DNA of 64,000 nt from positions 117,191 to 181,190 of the forward strand of contig NZ_LZLY01000068.1 in assembly GCF_001673535.1 (NCBI RefSeq). Direction: 5' to 3'. Within the stretch, counting starts at the first letter, position 1, and each line of letters begins with the position of its first letter. Made by a program: the position numbers and the translations under genes. Below are positions 15,747 through 24,283 of the stretch, piece after piece. This DNA comes from Mycobacterium sp. 1081908.1. GTDB taxonomy: Bacteria > Actinomycetota > Actinomycetes > Mycobacteriales > Mycobacteriaceae. The notes under the pieces are model-generated. The model worked only from the letters and a program-made list of their open reading frames with translations. It did not search any database and was not told the origin of the DNA.

Positions 15747-17212
15747 TGCCCCGTCACCCACTCGGCCGGCGCATTGCCGACGTGCTCGACCTCCAACCCG
15801 ACTCGCGCGCGATCGAGTATGGCGGCCAATGGATCTCGTGGCGCGAGGTCGGCGACACGGCACGGCGCGTCGCATCCCTGGCCGCAGACCGGGCGGGGAC
15901 CGGCATGCTGCTGCGCAACCGGCCCGGTCACGTCGCGGCCTTTCTCGGGGTGCTACTGGGCGGCGGAACCGTGGTCACCATCAACCCGGCCCGCGGCGAC
16001 GACCGCACCAGGGCCGACATCGCCGCGCTGCTGCTGCCGCTGATCATCGGCGAACCCGACGACCTGACCTCGCTGGTCCCGACGGGAACCGCGACGGTGG
16101 CGATCACGGGTTCTTCCGTCGACGCTCGCGGGCGCGCATGCGGCACCGAGGGATCCGCCGCACAGGCCGACGTCGCGGTGCGGATGCTGACGAGCGGAAC
16201 GACCGGGCCGCCCAAACGAATCGACCTCAGCTACGACATGCTGGCGCGCAGCGTGATGGGCCCCGATCCGGAAGGCGCGCCGGCGCCGGCGCAGCTGCGA
16301 GCCGGCGTCGCGATCGTCAATTCGCCGCTGGTGCATATCGGCGGGGTGTTCCGCGTGCTGCAGTGCATCGCGGAGGCGCGACCCTTTGTGCTGCTGGAAC
16401 GCTTCGAGCTGCAGGCATGGGCCGAGGCGGTGCGCAACCACCGGCCCCGCACGGTGTCGCTGGTGCCGGCCGCGCTGCGGACGGTGCTGCACTCCGGCCT
16501 GACGCGCGCCGACCTTGAAAGCATCCGGGCCGTCACCTGCGGCACCGCCCCGCTATCGGCCGACGACGCGGACGCCTTCACCGAGAAGTACGGCATACCG
16601 GTCCTCACCTCCTATGCCGCAACGGAATTCGGAGGCGGCGTCGCCGGGTGGACCCTTGGCGACTACGAAAAACACTGGAGCGCCAAGCGCGGCAGCGTCG
16701 GCCGGGCCAACCCGGGCGCGCGGCTGCGGGTCGTCGACGACGAAGGCGCGACCCTCGGGCCGGATCAGGTCGGCCTGCTGGAGGTCAAGCCCGGGCAACT
16801 GGGGCCGTCCGCGAAGTGGATCCGGACCACCGACCTGGCCCGCATCGACTCGGACGGCTTCGTCTGGATCGTCGGCCGGGCTGACCAGGCGATCATCCGC
16901 GGCGGGTTCAAGGTGATGCCCGACGATGTGCGCGTCGCGCTGGAGGACCATCCCGCGGTGGCGGGCGCCGCCGTGGTCGCGCGATCCGACGAACGCCTGG
17001 GTGAAACGCCGGTCGCGATGGTGCAATTGCGCGAGCCCGCGTCCGCCGACGCCGAGACGCTGGTGGAATACCTGCGAACGCGGTTGGCACGCTACGAAAT
17101 CCCCACCGAGATCGCGATCGTCGACGCGATCCCGCGAACCGCCTCGGGAAAGGCCGATCTCAGCGAGGTCAGGCTCTTCTTCGGCGAGTCCCACCACGAC
17201 CATGCCCGGTGA
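15746..17212 (+). CDS. AMP-dependent acid-CoA ligase (first of three)
   Basis: 488 residues, short for the family (500-550). Adenylation motifs: VRMLTSGTTGPPKRIDLSY (about 150), LTSYAATEFGGG (about 288), TTDLARIDSDGFVWIVGR (about 358-375), a hinge/A8-like GGFKVMPDDVRVALE, and the catalytic Lys in PRTASGKADLSEVR at the C-terminus. It forms acyl-AMP then acyl-CoA from an unidentified acid. The N-terminal subdomain is trimmed, which may explain the length. It overlaps its neighbours at both ends, so it is tightly coupled in the operon. Confidence 0.87.
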   Translation: MPRHPLGRRIADVLDLQPDSRAIEYGGQWISWREVGDTARRVASLAADRAGTGMLLRNRPGHVAAFLGVLLGGGTVVTINPARGDDRTRADIAALLLPLIIGEPDDLTSLVPTGTATVAITGSSVDARGRACGTEGSAAQADVAVRMLTSGTTGPPKRIDLSYDMLARSVMGPDPEGAPAPAQLRAGVAIVNSPLVHIGGVFRVLQCIAEARPFVLLERFELQAWAEAVRNHRPRTVSLVPAALRTVLHSGLTRADLESIRAVTCGTAPLSADDADAFTEKYGIPVLTSYAATEFGGGVAGWTLGDYEKHWSAKRGSVGRANPGARLRVVDDEGATLGPDQVGLLEVKPGQLGPSAKWIRTTDLARIDSDGFVWIVGRADQAIIRGGFKVMPDDVRVALEDHPAVAGAAVVARSDERLGETPVAMVQLREPASADAETLVEYLRTRLARYEIPTEIAIVDAIPRTASGKADLSEVRLFFGESHHDHAR

Positions 17213-18743
17213 CTCCCCTACCGTCGCCGAAATCCTGCGGCGCCAGGCCCGCTCCCGCACGGAGCACGCGCTTCTCGTCTGCGATGGCGACCGGATCAGC
17301 TACGCCGAGGCCGATCGTCGCTCGGCGGAGCTTGCCCGCGGACTGATCGCGCACGGGACGGGCAAGGGCACCCACGTGGGGCTGCTCTATCCGAACGGCA
17401 CGGACTTCGTGGTCGGGATGCTCGCGGCCGCGCGAATCGGCGCGGTGGTGATCCCGTTCTCCACCTTCGGCACCGCTCGCGAACTACGCGAGCAGCTGGT
17501 CGACAGCGACACCGAAATCTTGTTGACCGCCAGTTCTTTTCGTTCTCACGACTACGTGCAACGGCTGGCCGAGGTGCTGTCGCGCCACGGGCTCGAGACC
17601 GGTGAGCGGCTGTTCGCCACCGCCGCACCGCAATTGCGTCATGTCGTCGTCGATTCCGACGGTGTGTACCGGACCGCGCAGACCGTGGCTCCCGGCCTGC
17701 TGGAGGCGATGGAGGCCGACGTCGACGGCTGCGATCCGCTGGCCATCGTGTACACGTCGGGCTCCACCAGCGCCCCGAAGGGGGTGGTGCACACGCACGC
17801 CGGGCTGATCGGCCATCAGCGGAACCTCAACGAGATCCGCGGCCTGACGGCGGCGGACCGGCTGTTCTGCAATTCGCCATTCTTCTGGATCGGCGGGCTC
17901 GCGTTCGGCCTGCTCGCCACCCTGGTTGCCGGGTCGACGCTGGTGTGCTCGAACGCCACCGACGCGGGCGCGACCCTCGACCTGCTGGAGGCCGAAAGGC
18001 CGACCGTCACCAATGGTTTCGTGGCCGGGATCGTGCACCTTGCGGATCACCCGAGCTTTTCCGGACGCGACCTTTCGTCGATGCGCCGGGGCAACCTCTA
18101 CCCCATCATGGCGCCGGACGCCCGACCGGCCGACCCGGAATTGCGCCACAACATGCTGGGGCTGACCGAGGCCGGCAGCGTGCTACTGATCAGCGGCGAC
18201 GAATCCGACCAACCCGAACACCGCCGCGGATCATTCGGCCAACCGGCGCCCGGATTCGACACCAAGATCATCGACCCGGACACCTCGGGAGTCGGCGAGT
18301 TATGCATCCGCGGGCCCTACGTGATGCAGGGGTATTACAAACGCAGCCGCGAGGAGTGTTTCGACGCCGACGGCTGGTTCCACACCGGCGATTTGGTGCG
18401 CGCCGACGCCGACGGATTCTTTTATTTCGCCGGCCGGCTCAGCGCGATGATCAAGACGGCGGGAGCCAACGTCTCGGCGGCCGAGGTCGAGAAGGCCATC
18501 GCCAAGGTCACCGGCGCCGAGGCGCACGTCGTGGGCATTCCCGACGCGCGGCGGGGAGATCTGGTTGCCGCCGTGGTCACCCAGCCGGGCCTCGACGAAG
18601 CCGCGCTGCGCCAGCGGCTCAAGGAGGAATTGTCGGCGTACAAGATCCCGAAGCGGTTCATCGCCCTGCCGCGCGCCGAGATTCCGCGGCTGTCCAGCGG
18701 CAAGGTCGACACCCAACGATTGCGGAAGCTGTTCGATGCCTGA
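17202..18743 (+). CDS. AMP-dependent acid-CoA ligase (second of three)
   Basis: 513 residues from ATG at 17202, overlapping the previous ligase by 11 bp. Motifs: IVYTSGSTSAPKGVVHTH (about 182), HNMLGLTEAGSVLL (about 316), HTGDLVRADADGFFYFAGR (about 390), AGANVSAAEVEKAI and the C-terminal LSSGKVDTQRLRK with the adenylating Lys. Its acyl pocket segment NSPFFWIGGLAFGLLATL resembles the third ligase (MPFFWVGGFGSGILSTLL), so these two are probably the more closely related pair. Confidence 0.87.
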   Translation: MPGDSPTVAEILRRQARSRTEHALLVCDGDRISYAEADRRSAELARGLIAHGTGKGTHVGLLYPNGTDFVVGMLAAARIGAVVIPFSTFGTARELREQLVDSDTEILLTASSFRSHDYVQRLAEVLSRHGLETGERLFATAAPQLRHVVVDSDGVYRTAQTVAPGLLEAMEADVDGCDPLAIVYTSGSTSAPKGVVHTHAGLIGHQRNLNEIRGLTAADRLFCNSPFFWIGGLAFGLLATLVAGSTLVCSNATDAGATLDLLEAERPTVTNGFVAGIVHLADHPSFSGRDLSSMRRGNLYPIMAPDARPADPELRHNMLGLTEAGSVLLISGDESDQPEHRRGSFGQPAPGFDTKIIDPDTSGVGELCIRGPYVMQGYYKRSREECFDADGWFHTGDLVRADADGFFYFAGRLSAMIKTAGANVSAAEVEKAIAKVTGAEAHVVGIPDARRGDLVAAVVTQPGLDEAALRQRLKEELSAYKIPKRFIALPRAEIPRLSSGKVDTQRLRKLFDA

Positions 18744-20271
18744 CCGCACCATCGACCAACTGGTGCGGTCCCGCGCCGCGCAGCACGGCCCCAAGCCGGC
18801 GGTGATCGACCCGGCAGCTCGACTGAGCTACCGCGAACTCGACTCCACCACACGCGATCTGGCCGCGGTCTTCGTCGAAGCCGGAATCGGCAAGGGCACC
18901 CGCGTCGCGCTGATCATGCCAAACAGCGTCCGCTGGGTACAGGTGGCAATCGCCCTCACCCGCATCGGCGCCGTGCTGGTTCCGCTCAGCACCCTGCTGC
19001 GGCCCGGCGAACTGCTCGCGCAGCTGCGGACCGCGTCCGTTCAATTCGTGCTGAGCGTGGCGGAGTTCCGTGGCCACCGCTACATCCAGGACCTGGAGGC
19101 CCTGCCGCGCCTGGAACTTCCCGCCCTGCGCCGGGTTTGGTCGGTCGACCGCGTCGACCGAGCGACGGCCGGGGAGCCCGCGCGCCGGATCGTCGACGCC
19201 ATAACCGCGACGGTCACCGCCGCCGACCCGATGGTCATCATGTTCACCTCGGGCAGCAGCGGAACACCCAAGGGGGTCATCCACTCCCACGGCAACGCGT
19301 TGGCCGCCGTGCGGTCGGGCCTCGCGGCGCGCTGCATCACGGCCGACACCCGCCTGTATCTCCCGATGCCGTTCTTCTGGGTGGGCGGATTCGGCAGCGG
19401 CATCCTGTCCACGCTGCTGGCCGGCGCGACCCTGGTGACCGAGGAGATACCGCGGCCCGAGGCCACCCTGCGATTACTGGAATCCGAGCGGGTCACGCTG
19501 TTCCGCGGGTGGCCCGATCAGGCCGAGGCGTTGGCGCGACACGCGGACGCCGTCGGTGCCGATCTGTCGGCGCTGCGCCCCGGCAGCCTGGAAGCCCTGC
19601 TGCCGCCCAAGCAGCGCGCCCAACCCGGCGCGCGGGCCACGCTCTTCGGCATGACGGAGGCGTTCGGGCCGTATTGCGGCTACGCCGCCGACACCGACAT
19701 GCCGCCCTCCGCGTGGGGCAGCTGCGGCAGACCGTTCCCCGGCATGGAGGTCCGCATCGTCGACGCCGACAACGGCGAGCCGGATGCGGCGGGATCCGTT
19801 GGGGAGATCCAGATCCGGGGGCCACACACACTGCGTGGCATCTGCCGTCGCAGCCGGGAGGAGCTGTTCACCGCCGACGGCTTCTACCCCACCGGTGACC
19901 TCGGTCGCCTCGACGACGACGGGTTCCTGTTCTACCACGGCCGGTCCGACGACATGTTCAAGGTCAGCGGCGCGACCGTCTATCCCAGCGAGGTGGAGCG
20001 GGCGCTGCGGACGATCGACGGCGTCCAAAACGCCTATGTCACCAACGTGGCCGGCGATACCGGCGAACGAGTCGGCGCGGCGGTGGTGTGCGCGACCCCG
20101 CTCACCCCCGCACAGCTGCACGCGGCAGCCCGAAAGCTGTTGAGCGCGTTCAAGGTCCCGACGGTGTGGCTGGTGCTGGAATCCGACGATGAGGTCCCAC
20201 GCGGTGCCACCGGGAAGGTCGAAATTCGGCGGCTGCGGGAGATGCTGGGCGGCGATGAGCAAGCAACCTGA
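18736..20271 (+). CDS. AMP-dependent acid-CoA ligase (third of three)
   Basis: 511 residues from ATG at 18736, overlapping the second ligase by 8 bp. Motifs: IMFTSGSSGTPKGVIHSHG (about 170), TLFGMTEAFGPYCG (about 302), PTGDLGRLDDDGFLFYHGR (about 386), VSGATVYPSEVERAL and PRGATGKVEIRRLREML with the catalytic Lys. Both half-reactions therefore look possible. Three different ligases in a row suggest activation of several acids, or of intermediates released part-way through a pathway. Confidence 0.87.
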   Translation: MPDRTIDQLVRSRAAQHGPKPAVIDPAARLSYRELDSTTRDLAAVFVEAGIGKGTRVALIMPNSVRWVQVAIALTRIGAVLVPLSTLLRPGELLAQLRTASVQFVLSVAEFRGHRYIQDLEALPRLELPALRRVWSVDRVDRATAGEPARRIVDAITATVTAADPMVIMFTSGSSGTPKGVIHSHGNALAAVRSGLAARCITADTRLYLPMPFFWVGGFGSGILSTLLAGATLVTEEIPRPEATLRLLESERVTLFRGWPDQAEALARHADAVGADLSALRPGSLEALLPPKQRAQPGARATLFGMTEAFGPYCGYAADTDMPPSAWGSCGRPFPGMEVRIVDADNGEPDAAGSVGEIQIRGPHTLRGICRRSREELFTADGFYPTGDLGRLDDDGFLFYHGRSDDMFKVSGATVYPSEVERALRTIDGVQNAYVTNVAGDTGERVGAAVVCATPLTPAQLHAAARKLLSAFKVPTVWLVLESDDEVPRGATGKVEIRRLREMLGGDEQAT

Positions 20272-20911
20272 GGGAGATTTCGTTCCGGCCGCGCCACAGC
20301 TGTGGACCTACGACGTGTTGAGCTTCCTGCTGACCCGCGCTCGCCATTGGCGCCCGGCGCTGTTGAAGCAGGTGGCGCCCGCGCAGGGCGACGTCATCGC
20401 CGACGTTGGGTGCGGCACGGGGACGCAGCTGCGATTGCTGGCGCGGGCGTGCCCGTCGGCCACGTTGATCGGCATCGATCCCGACGAAGCGATCCGTCGC
20501 CGGGCGCACGCCAAACTGGCCCGAGTGGGTGCGCCGGTGGAGCTGCTGGCCGGCTACGCGCGTGACGCTGCCGACCTGCTGCGCAATCGCGGCGTCACAA
20601 AGGTGCTGTCGTCGTTGATGTTTCATCAAGTGCCGCCGGCGGAGAAGCGCGCCGGACTGGCGGCAATTCACGCAGCGCTCTCGTCCGGGGGCAGTTTGCA
20701 CGTCGCGGACTATGGCTTGCAGCGCACGCCCAAAATGCGCAGCAGGTTCCGGATGGTGCAGAAGGGCGACGGGTTCGAGAACACCGAGCCGAACGCCCAA
20801 GGCGTCCTGCCGGAGCTGATGATCGACGTCGGGTTCCAGGCCGTCGAGGAGACCCACGTTTTCGAGACATTCAGCGGGTCGATCTCGATCTATCGGGCCA
20901 TGCGCCGGTAG
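20255..20911 (+). CDS. Class I SAM-dependent methyltransferase
   Basis: 218 residues from ATG at 20255, overlapping the third ligase by 17 bp. SAM-binding motif I, VIADVGCGTGTQLRLLAR (about 47-64); acidic motif II, LIGIDPDEAIRRRA (about 72); post-motif LSSLMFHQVPPAEKRAGL (about 122), typical of UbiE/COQ5-like methyltransferases; and GGSLHVADYG (about 148). Last gene of the rightward operon, converging with a P450 6 bp away. Methyl acceptor unknown; a methyltransferase is unusual inside a beta-oxidation-type operon. Confidence 0.84.
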   Translation: MSKQPEGDFVPAAPQLWTYDVLSFLLTRARHWRPALLKQVAPAQGDVIADVGCGTGTQLRLLARACPSATLIGIDPDEAIRRRAHAKLARVGAPVELLAGYARDAADLLRNRGVTKVLSSLMFHQVPPAEKRAGLAAIHAALSSGGSLHVADYGLQRTPKMRSRFRMVQKGDGFENTEPNAQGVLPELMIDVGFQAVEETHVFETFSGSISIYRAMRR

Positions 20912-20917
20912 CGCCCC

Positions 20918-22108
20918 TTAGCCAACTACCGCCGGCATCGAGTCCCACCCGCGCACGGTGGACGTGCGTGACCGGCGTGCGTTGCCGAGGTCGACCTGCC
21001 ACTCCGGGAAGTGCTTGAGCACCTCCTCCAGCGCTACCCGACCCTCCAGTCGGGCCAGCGGAGCGCCGACACAAAAATGGGCCCCGCGGCCAAAGGTCAG
21101 GTGTCCGCCCGGCTTTCGGTGGATGTCAAAACGATCCGGGTCATCGAAGTGGCGCTCGTCGCGATTGGCAGAGGCCAGCATGATGAGCAGGGCGCTCCCC
21201 TTGGGCACTTTACGGCCCTGAAAGCGGACGTCCTCGACGGCTACGTACCTCGCGACATGGGGACCGGGCGGCTCGTAGCGGAGGAGCTCTTCGATCGCGA
21301 CCGGGATGAGGGAGGGTTCGTCGACGAGTTCCTTGCGCTGATCGGGATGCTCGGCCAGCACCTTGCCCATCCATCCGAACAGTCGGCCCGTGGTCTCCAC
21401 CCCGGCGCCCGCGACGACAGCCAGGAAGATCAGCAGTTCCGGCTTGGTCAACCGGCGCAGCGTCCCGGTCTCGTCCTCGAACTCGACGGCGAGTAGCTCC
21501 GTAATCAGGTCGTCGGACGGGTTCTGCTCGCGCCACGAGACGTATTCGGCGAACATGTCGCCGTCGAAATAATGATCCTTGTCCACCGGCAGCGGTTTGC
21601 CGGGCTCGTTGCGCAGCACGCGATGCGCCTGGGCGCGCACCGAGGGCTGATCGACATCCGGGATGCCGACGAGCATGCCTATCGTTCGCATCGGAAGTTC
21701 GCGCCCCAGATCCAGGACGAAGTCGAACCTGCCGTGCCCCACCAAAGGATCGAGGCAAGCCGCGCAGAACGCGCGCACCTTGGCCTCGAGGGCCCGCATC
21801 TTCTTCGGCGTGAAAGCCCGCGATACCAACGCCCGATGGATCGTATGCAGGGGCGGATCCTCGTTGATGAAGACGCCGGGCGGCATCACCGGATCCGCCT
21901 TCACCACCTCGAGAATGTCCCCCTTCGCCGAGCTCAACCCGGTCGGATCTTTCAGCGCGGCCTCGACGTCGGCGTATCGGCTCACTCCCCAAAAATCGTG
22001 CCGCTCGTTGTAGTAGAGGGGCGCCTCATCGCGCAATCGTCGGTAGACCGGGTACGGGTCGAGATCGATCTCGATGTTCCACGGGTCGTAATAAAGGTCC
22101 GCGCCCAA
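20918..22108 (-). CDS. Cytochrome P450
   Basis: 396 residues from TTG at 22108 (LGADLYYDPW), which has GGAGG 4 nt upstream; an ATG at 22147 would lie inside an operator-like repeat. I-helix oxygen-activation motif AGAGVETTGRL (about 238), ExxR as EELLR (about 279), and the heme-thiolate loop FGRGAHFCVGAPLARLEG (about 342), whose Cys ligates heme. A soluble bacterial class I P450 that hydroxylates a hydrophobic substrate using ferredoxin and ferredoxin reductase; none is encoded next to it. Divergent from an SDR, which could oxidise the alcohol formed. Confidence 0.92.
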   Translation of the reverse strand: MGADLYYDPWNIEIDLDPYPVYRRLRDEAPLYYNERHDFWGVSRYADVEAALKDPTGLSSAKGDILEVVKADPVMPPGVFINEDPPLHTIHRALVSRAFTPKKMRALEAKVRAFCAACLDPLVGHGRFDFVLDLGRELPMRTIGMLVGIPDVDQPSVRAQAHRVLRNEPGKPLPVDKDHYFDGDMFAEYVSWREQNPSDDLITELLAVEFEDETGTLRRLTKPELLIFLAVVAGAGVETTGRLFGWMGKVLAEHPDQRKELVDEPSLIPVAIEELLRYEPPGPHVARYVAVEDVRFQGRKVPKGSALLIMLASANRDERHFDDPDRFDIHRKPGGHLTFGRGAHFCVGAPLARLEGRVALEEVLKHFPEWQVDLGNARRSRTSTVRGWDSMPAVVG

Positions 22109-22128
22109 CGTCCCTCCTTCATCGGTTA

Positions 22129-22172
22129 CTGTACGACCATATAGCATCTGCTGTACGCTCGTATAGCGTCTG
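22129..22172. promoter_or_regulatory. Tandem 22-bp operator-like repeats between P450 and SDR
   Basis: Two directly adjacent 22-bp units, 22129-22150 and 22151-22172, with 18 of 22 positions identical. Their cores are CTGTACGACCATATAG and CTGTACGCTCGTATAG. The second contains the palindrome TACG-CT-CGTA. The same 16-bp core recurs at 23576-23591 (inverted) and 24284-24322, around the tetR at 23636. Probably one operator per divergent gene. Confidence 0.65.
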
Positions 22173-22191
22173 CGAATGGAGGTCTGTGAAA

Positions 22192-22962
22192 GTGGCCGAT
22201 CGGTTCTGCCTGGATGGGCGAGTTGCGGTGATCACCGGCGGCGGCACGGGAATTGGGCGAGGCTCGGCGTTGGTGCTGGCAGAACATGGGGCGGATGTCG
22301 TGCTCGCCGGCCGACGTCCGGACCCCCTCGAGTCCACCGCCAAGGAGGCGCAGGCCCTGGGCCGCCGCGCGTTGGCGGTTCCCACCGACGTGACCCAGGC
22401 CGAAGCCTGCCAGGCGCTCGTCGAGGCAACGCTTCGGGAATTCGGTCGCATTGACATCCTGGTGAACTGCGCGGGCGGCGCGGAGACGAAGTCCATCCTG
22501 AAATGGCCCGACGACGACTTCGAACGCACGCTCGCCCTCAACTTCGGCGCGGTCTGGCATCTCTCGCGCGCCGCGGCCAAGCCGATGCTGCGGCAGGGCA
22601 AAGGCGCGATCGTGAACATCTCCTCCGGGGCGAGCCTGCTGGCCATGCCGCAGGCTGCGCCCTACGGTGCCGCCAAGGCCGCGGTCAACAACTTGACCGG
22701 GTCGATGGCGGCGGCGTGGACGCGCAAGGGAATCCGTGTCAACGCGATAGCCGTGGGTGCCGTGCGCGCCGCCACTCTCACCGATGACGCCGCCCGCCAT
22801 GGGCTGGACCCCGAGGCGATCGCCATGACCAACGGCGCCGGCCGCCTCGGCGAACCGGACGAAATCGGCTACGGCGTGCTCTTTTTCGCGTCCGATGCCT
22901 CCAGCTTCTGTTCGGGGCAGACGCTGTACATGCACGGCGCTCCCGGTCCGGCGGGAGTCTGA
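22192..22962 (+). CDS. Short-chain dehydrogenase/reductase
   Basis: About 256 residues from GTG at 22192 (8 nt after GGAGGT); a GTG at 22186 would add two residues with a poorer spacer. Cofactor motif VITGGGTGIGRG, LVNCAGGAE for NNAG, NISSGAS for the catalytic Ser and YGAAKAAVNN for Tyr/Lys. The C-terminal GQTLYMHGAPGPAGV is FabG-like. Probably oxidises the alcohol formed by the divergent P450, or a beta-hydroxyacyl intermediate. Under the tandem operator-like repeats. Confidence 0.87.
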   Translation: MADRFCLDGRVAVITGGGTGIGRGSALVLAEHGADVVLAGRRPDPLESTAKEAQALGRRALAVPTDVTQAEACQALVEATLREFGRIDILVNCAGGAETKSILKWPDDDFERTLALNFGAVWHLSRAAAKPMLRQGKGAIVNISSGASLLAMPQAAPYGAAKAAVNNLTGSMAAAWTRKGIRVNAIAVGAVRAATLTDDAARHGLDPEAIAMTNGAGRLGEPDEIGYGVLFFASDASSFCSGQTLYMHGAPGPAGV

Positions 22963-22972
22963 GCCCGTCCAG

Positions 22973-23536
22973 TTACCAGCGGGCCGGCCCGGACGTCTCC
23001 ATCGTCAACGGCCGTTGGTAGGAGAGGTCCTGGCGATCACGGGTGCCGACGAGGTAACCCTGTTCCCTGAAAAACGTCGACTGCAGCACCCGCGCGTCGG
23101 CCAGGAACATGCCCTCGACCGTCGACCGCCGAACCGCGATGCGCCACTGACCGTCTCGGCGTTCCAAACGATCGAGATAGCGCCCCGTGATGAACTGCGC
23201 GCTGCCGCCATCGCGGCCGATGAGGACCACGATGACATAGCTTTCGGCGTGCGCCGTGTCGCCATCGATGTCGCACGAGTGCGTGGTGATGTTGTGGGTA
23301 TGCACGATCGACGTCTCGGCGTGAGTCTTGTTCGCCCACTCGGCGTAGCACGGCCCAGGATTGACGGCGGAGCCGTGCTCGTCCATCCCGTCTGGGTGGT
23401 AGGCCGCGGTGATGAGGTCCACGTCGTGGCGATCACAGCCCCGCGCATGCAGCGCGATGCAATCGAGGATGGCGGCCCGATCGAGTAGGTACTGCACGTC
23501 GCGGCGCAACAGGCGGACGTCGTCGTCGGCGGTCAT
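22973..23536 (-). CDS. SnoaL/NTF2-like domain protein
   Basis: 187 residues from ATG at 23536, preceded by AGGAG. It begins with the helix VQYLLDRAAILDCIALHARG and continues DRHDVDLITAAYHPDGMDEHG (about 35-55), the cone-fold pattern of SnoaL_4/ketosteroid-isomerase-like proteins. Later strands include THSCDIDGDTAHAESYVIVV and GRYLDRLERRDGQWRIAVRR. Such proteins are isomerases, dehydratases, cyclases or ring-hydroxylating dioxygenase beta-like subunits; Asp/His pairs in the cavity could be catalytic. It converges with the SDR (10-bp gap) and diverges from the TetR across a copy of the shared operator-like sequence. Confidence 0.8.
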   Translation of the reverse strand: MTADDDVRLLRRDVQYLLDRAAILDCIALHARGCDRHDVDLITAAYHPDGMDEHGSAVNPGPCYAEWANKTHAETSIVHTHNITTHSCDIDGDTAHAESYVIVVLIGRDGGSAQFITGRYLDRLERRDGQWRIAVRRSTVEGMFLADARVLQSTFFREQGYLVGTRDRQDLSYQRPLTMETSGPARW

Positions 23537-23575
23537 GCGTCTCCTGATCGTCGGCATCGGCGCACAACTGTGAGA

Positions 23576-23591
23576 CTATACGGGTGTACAG
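23576..23591. promoter_or_regulatory. Operator-like site, inverted copy
   Basis: CTATACGGGTGTACAG on the plus strand reads CTGTACACCCGTATAG on the minus strand, 14 of 16 positions identical to the core at 22151-22166. It lies in the divergent region between the NTF2-like gene (-) and tetR (+), as expected for autoregulation. Confidence 0.62.
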
Positions 23592-23600
23592 CGGATGGCG

Positions 23601-23621
23601 AGTGCGAAAATGGTTCGCACT
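23601..23621. promoter_or_regulatory. Perfect 8-bp inverted repeat abutting the tetR Shine-Dalgarno
   Basis: AGTGCGAA (23601-23608), 5-nt spacer AATGG, TTCGCACT (23614-23621), followed at once by GAAGGAGGT. It could be a repressor operator or, as RNA, a hairpin whose 3' base touches the ribosome-binding site. It is unlike the 16-bp repeats nearby. Confidence 0.55.
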
Positions 23622-23635
23622 GAAGGAGGTGCGCC

Positions 23636-24262
23636 ATGCCAACAAAACCCCGGCGCGTCGGCGCGGAGACGTCCCAGACCCGCGACGCGCTTCTCGATTG
23701 TGTCGAGAAGATGATGCTCGAGGAGGGTTACGCCAGCGTGAGCTACCGCGCGTTGGCCGCCAAGGCCGGGGTGACACCGAGCCTGGTGCAGTACTACTTC
23801 CCCTCCCTGGACGAGATCTTCCTGGCCGCGATCCAACGGTATTCCGAACGCAACCTCGCGGTGTTGGCCAAGGCGCTCGAAGCCCGCTCCGACGACCCGC
23901 TACACGCGCTGTGGGACTTCAGCTGGGACGAGGCGACCGGTGCCCTCATGACCGAGTTCTTGGCGCTCGGAAACCACCGCAAGTCGATCCGTTCCGCAAT
24001 CGCCGATGTCACGAACGGAGTGCGGAAGGTCGAAGTCGAGGCGCTGGCACGGAAGTTCGGCAAGGGGGCGCGCCTGGACGGCGATCTGTCGCTGGGTGCA
24101 GTCGCCCTCTTGGTGACCGGCATCCCGAAGTTTCTGAACCTCGAGGAAGGCGTCGGAGTCCATGCCGCGCACGACGAGGTCGCCAACGCGATCGAAAAAT
24201 ATCTCGACACCTTGGAAACGCGATCAACGCGGCGAAGGAGGCGCCCGCGCTCGCGCAGGTAA
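23636..24262 (+). CDS. TetR family transcriptional regulator
   Basis: 208 residues from ATG at 23636 with a near-perfect AAGGAGGT. The N-terminal HTH (about residues 35-62) includes YRALAAKAGVTPSLVQYYFPS. The ligand domain contains WDFSWDEATGALMTEFLALG, a pattern I associate with other actinobacterial TetR proteins but cannot tie to a ligand. The C-terminus is very basic (TRRRRRPRSRR). Flanking copies of a 16-bp operator-like sequence at the P450/SDR, NTF2-like/tetR and downstream SDR promoters suggest a local repressor of this cluster. Confidence 0.88.
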   Translation: MPTKPRRVGAETSQTRDALLDCVEKMMLEEGYASVSYRALAAKAGVTPSLVQYYFPSLDEIFLAAIQRYSERNLAVLAKALEARSDDPLHALWDFSWDEATGALMTEFLALGNHRKSIRSAIADVTNGVRKVEVEALARKFGKGARLDGDLSLGAVALLVTGIPKFLNLEEGVGVHAAHDEVANAIEKYLDTLETRSTRRRRRPRSRR

Positions 24263-24283
24263 GCCCCCCGCCGCGGCGTCGTG

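Noticed and set aside
22109..22147. ATG start of the P450 at 22147
   Set aside because: It would place the N-terminus inside the tandem operator-like repeats and has no Shine-Dalgarno; TTG at 22108 has GGAGG at the right distance and gives a normal P450 length.
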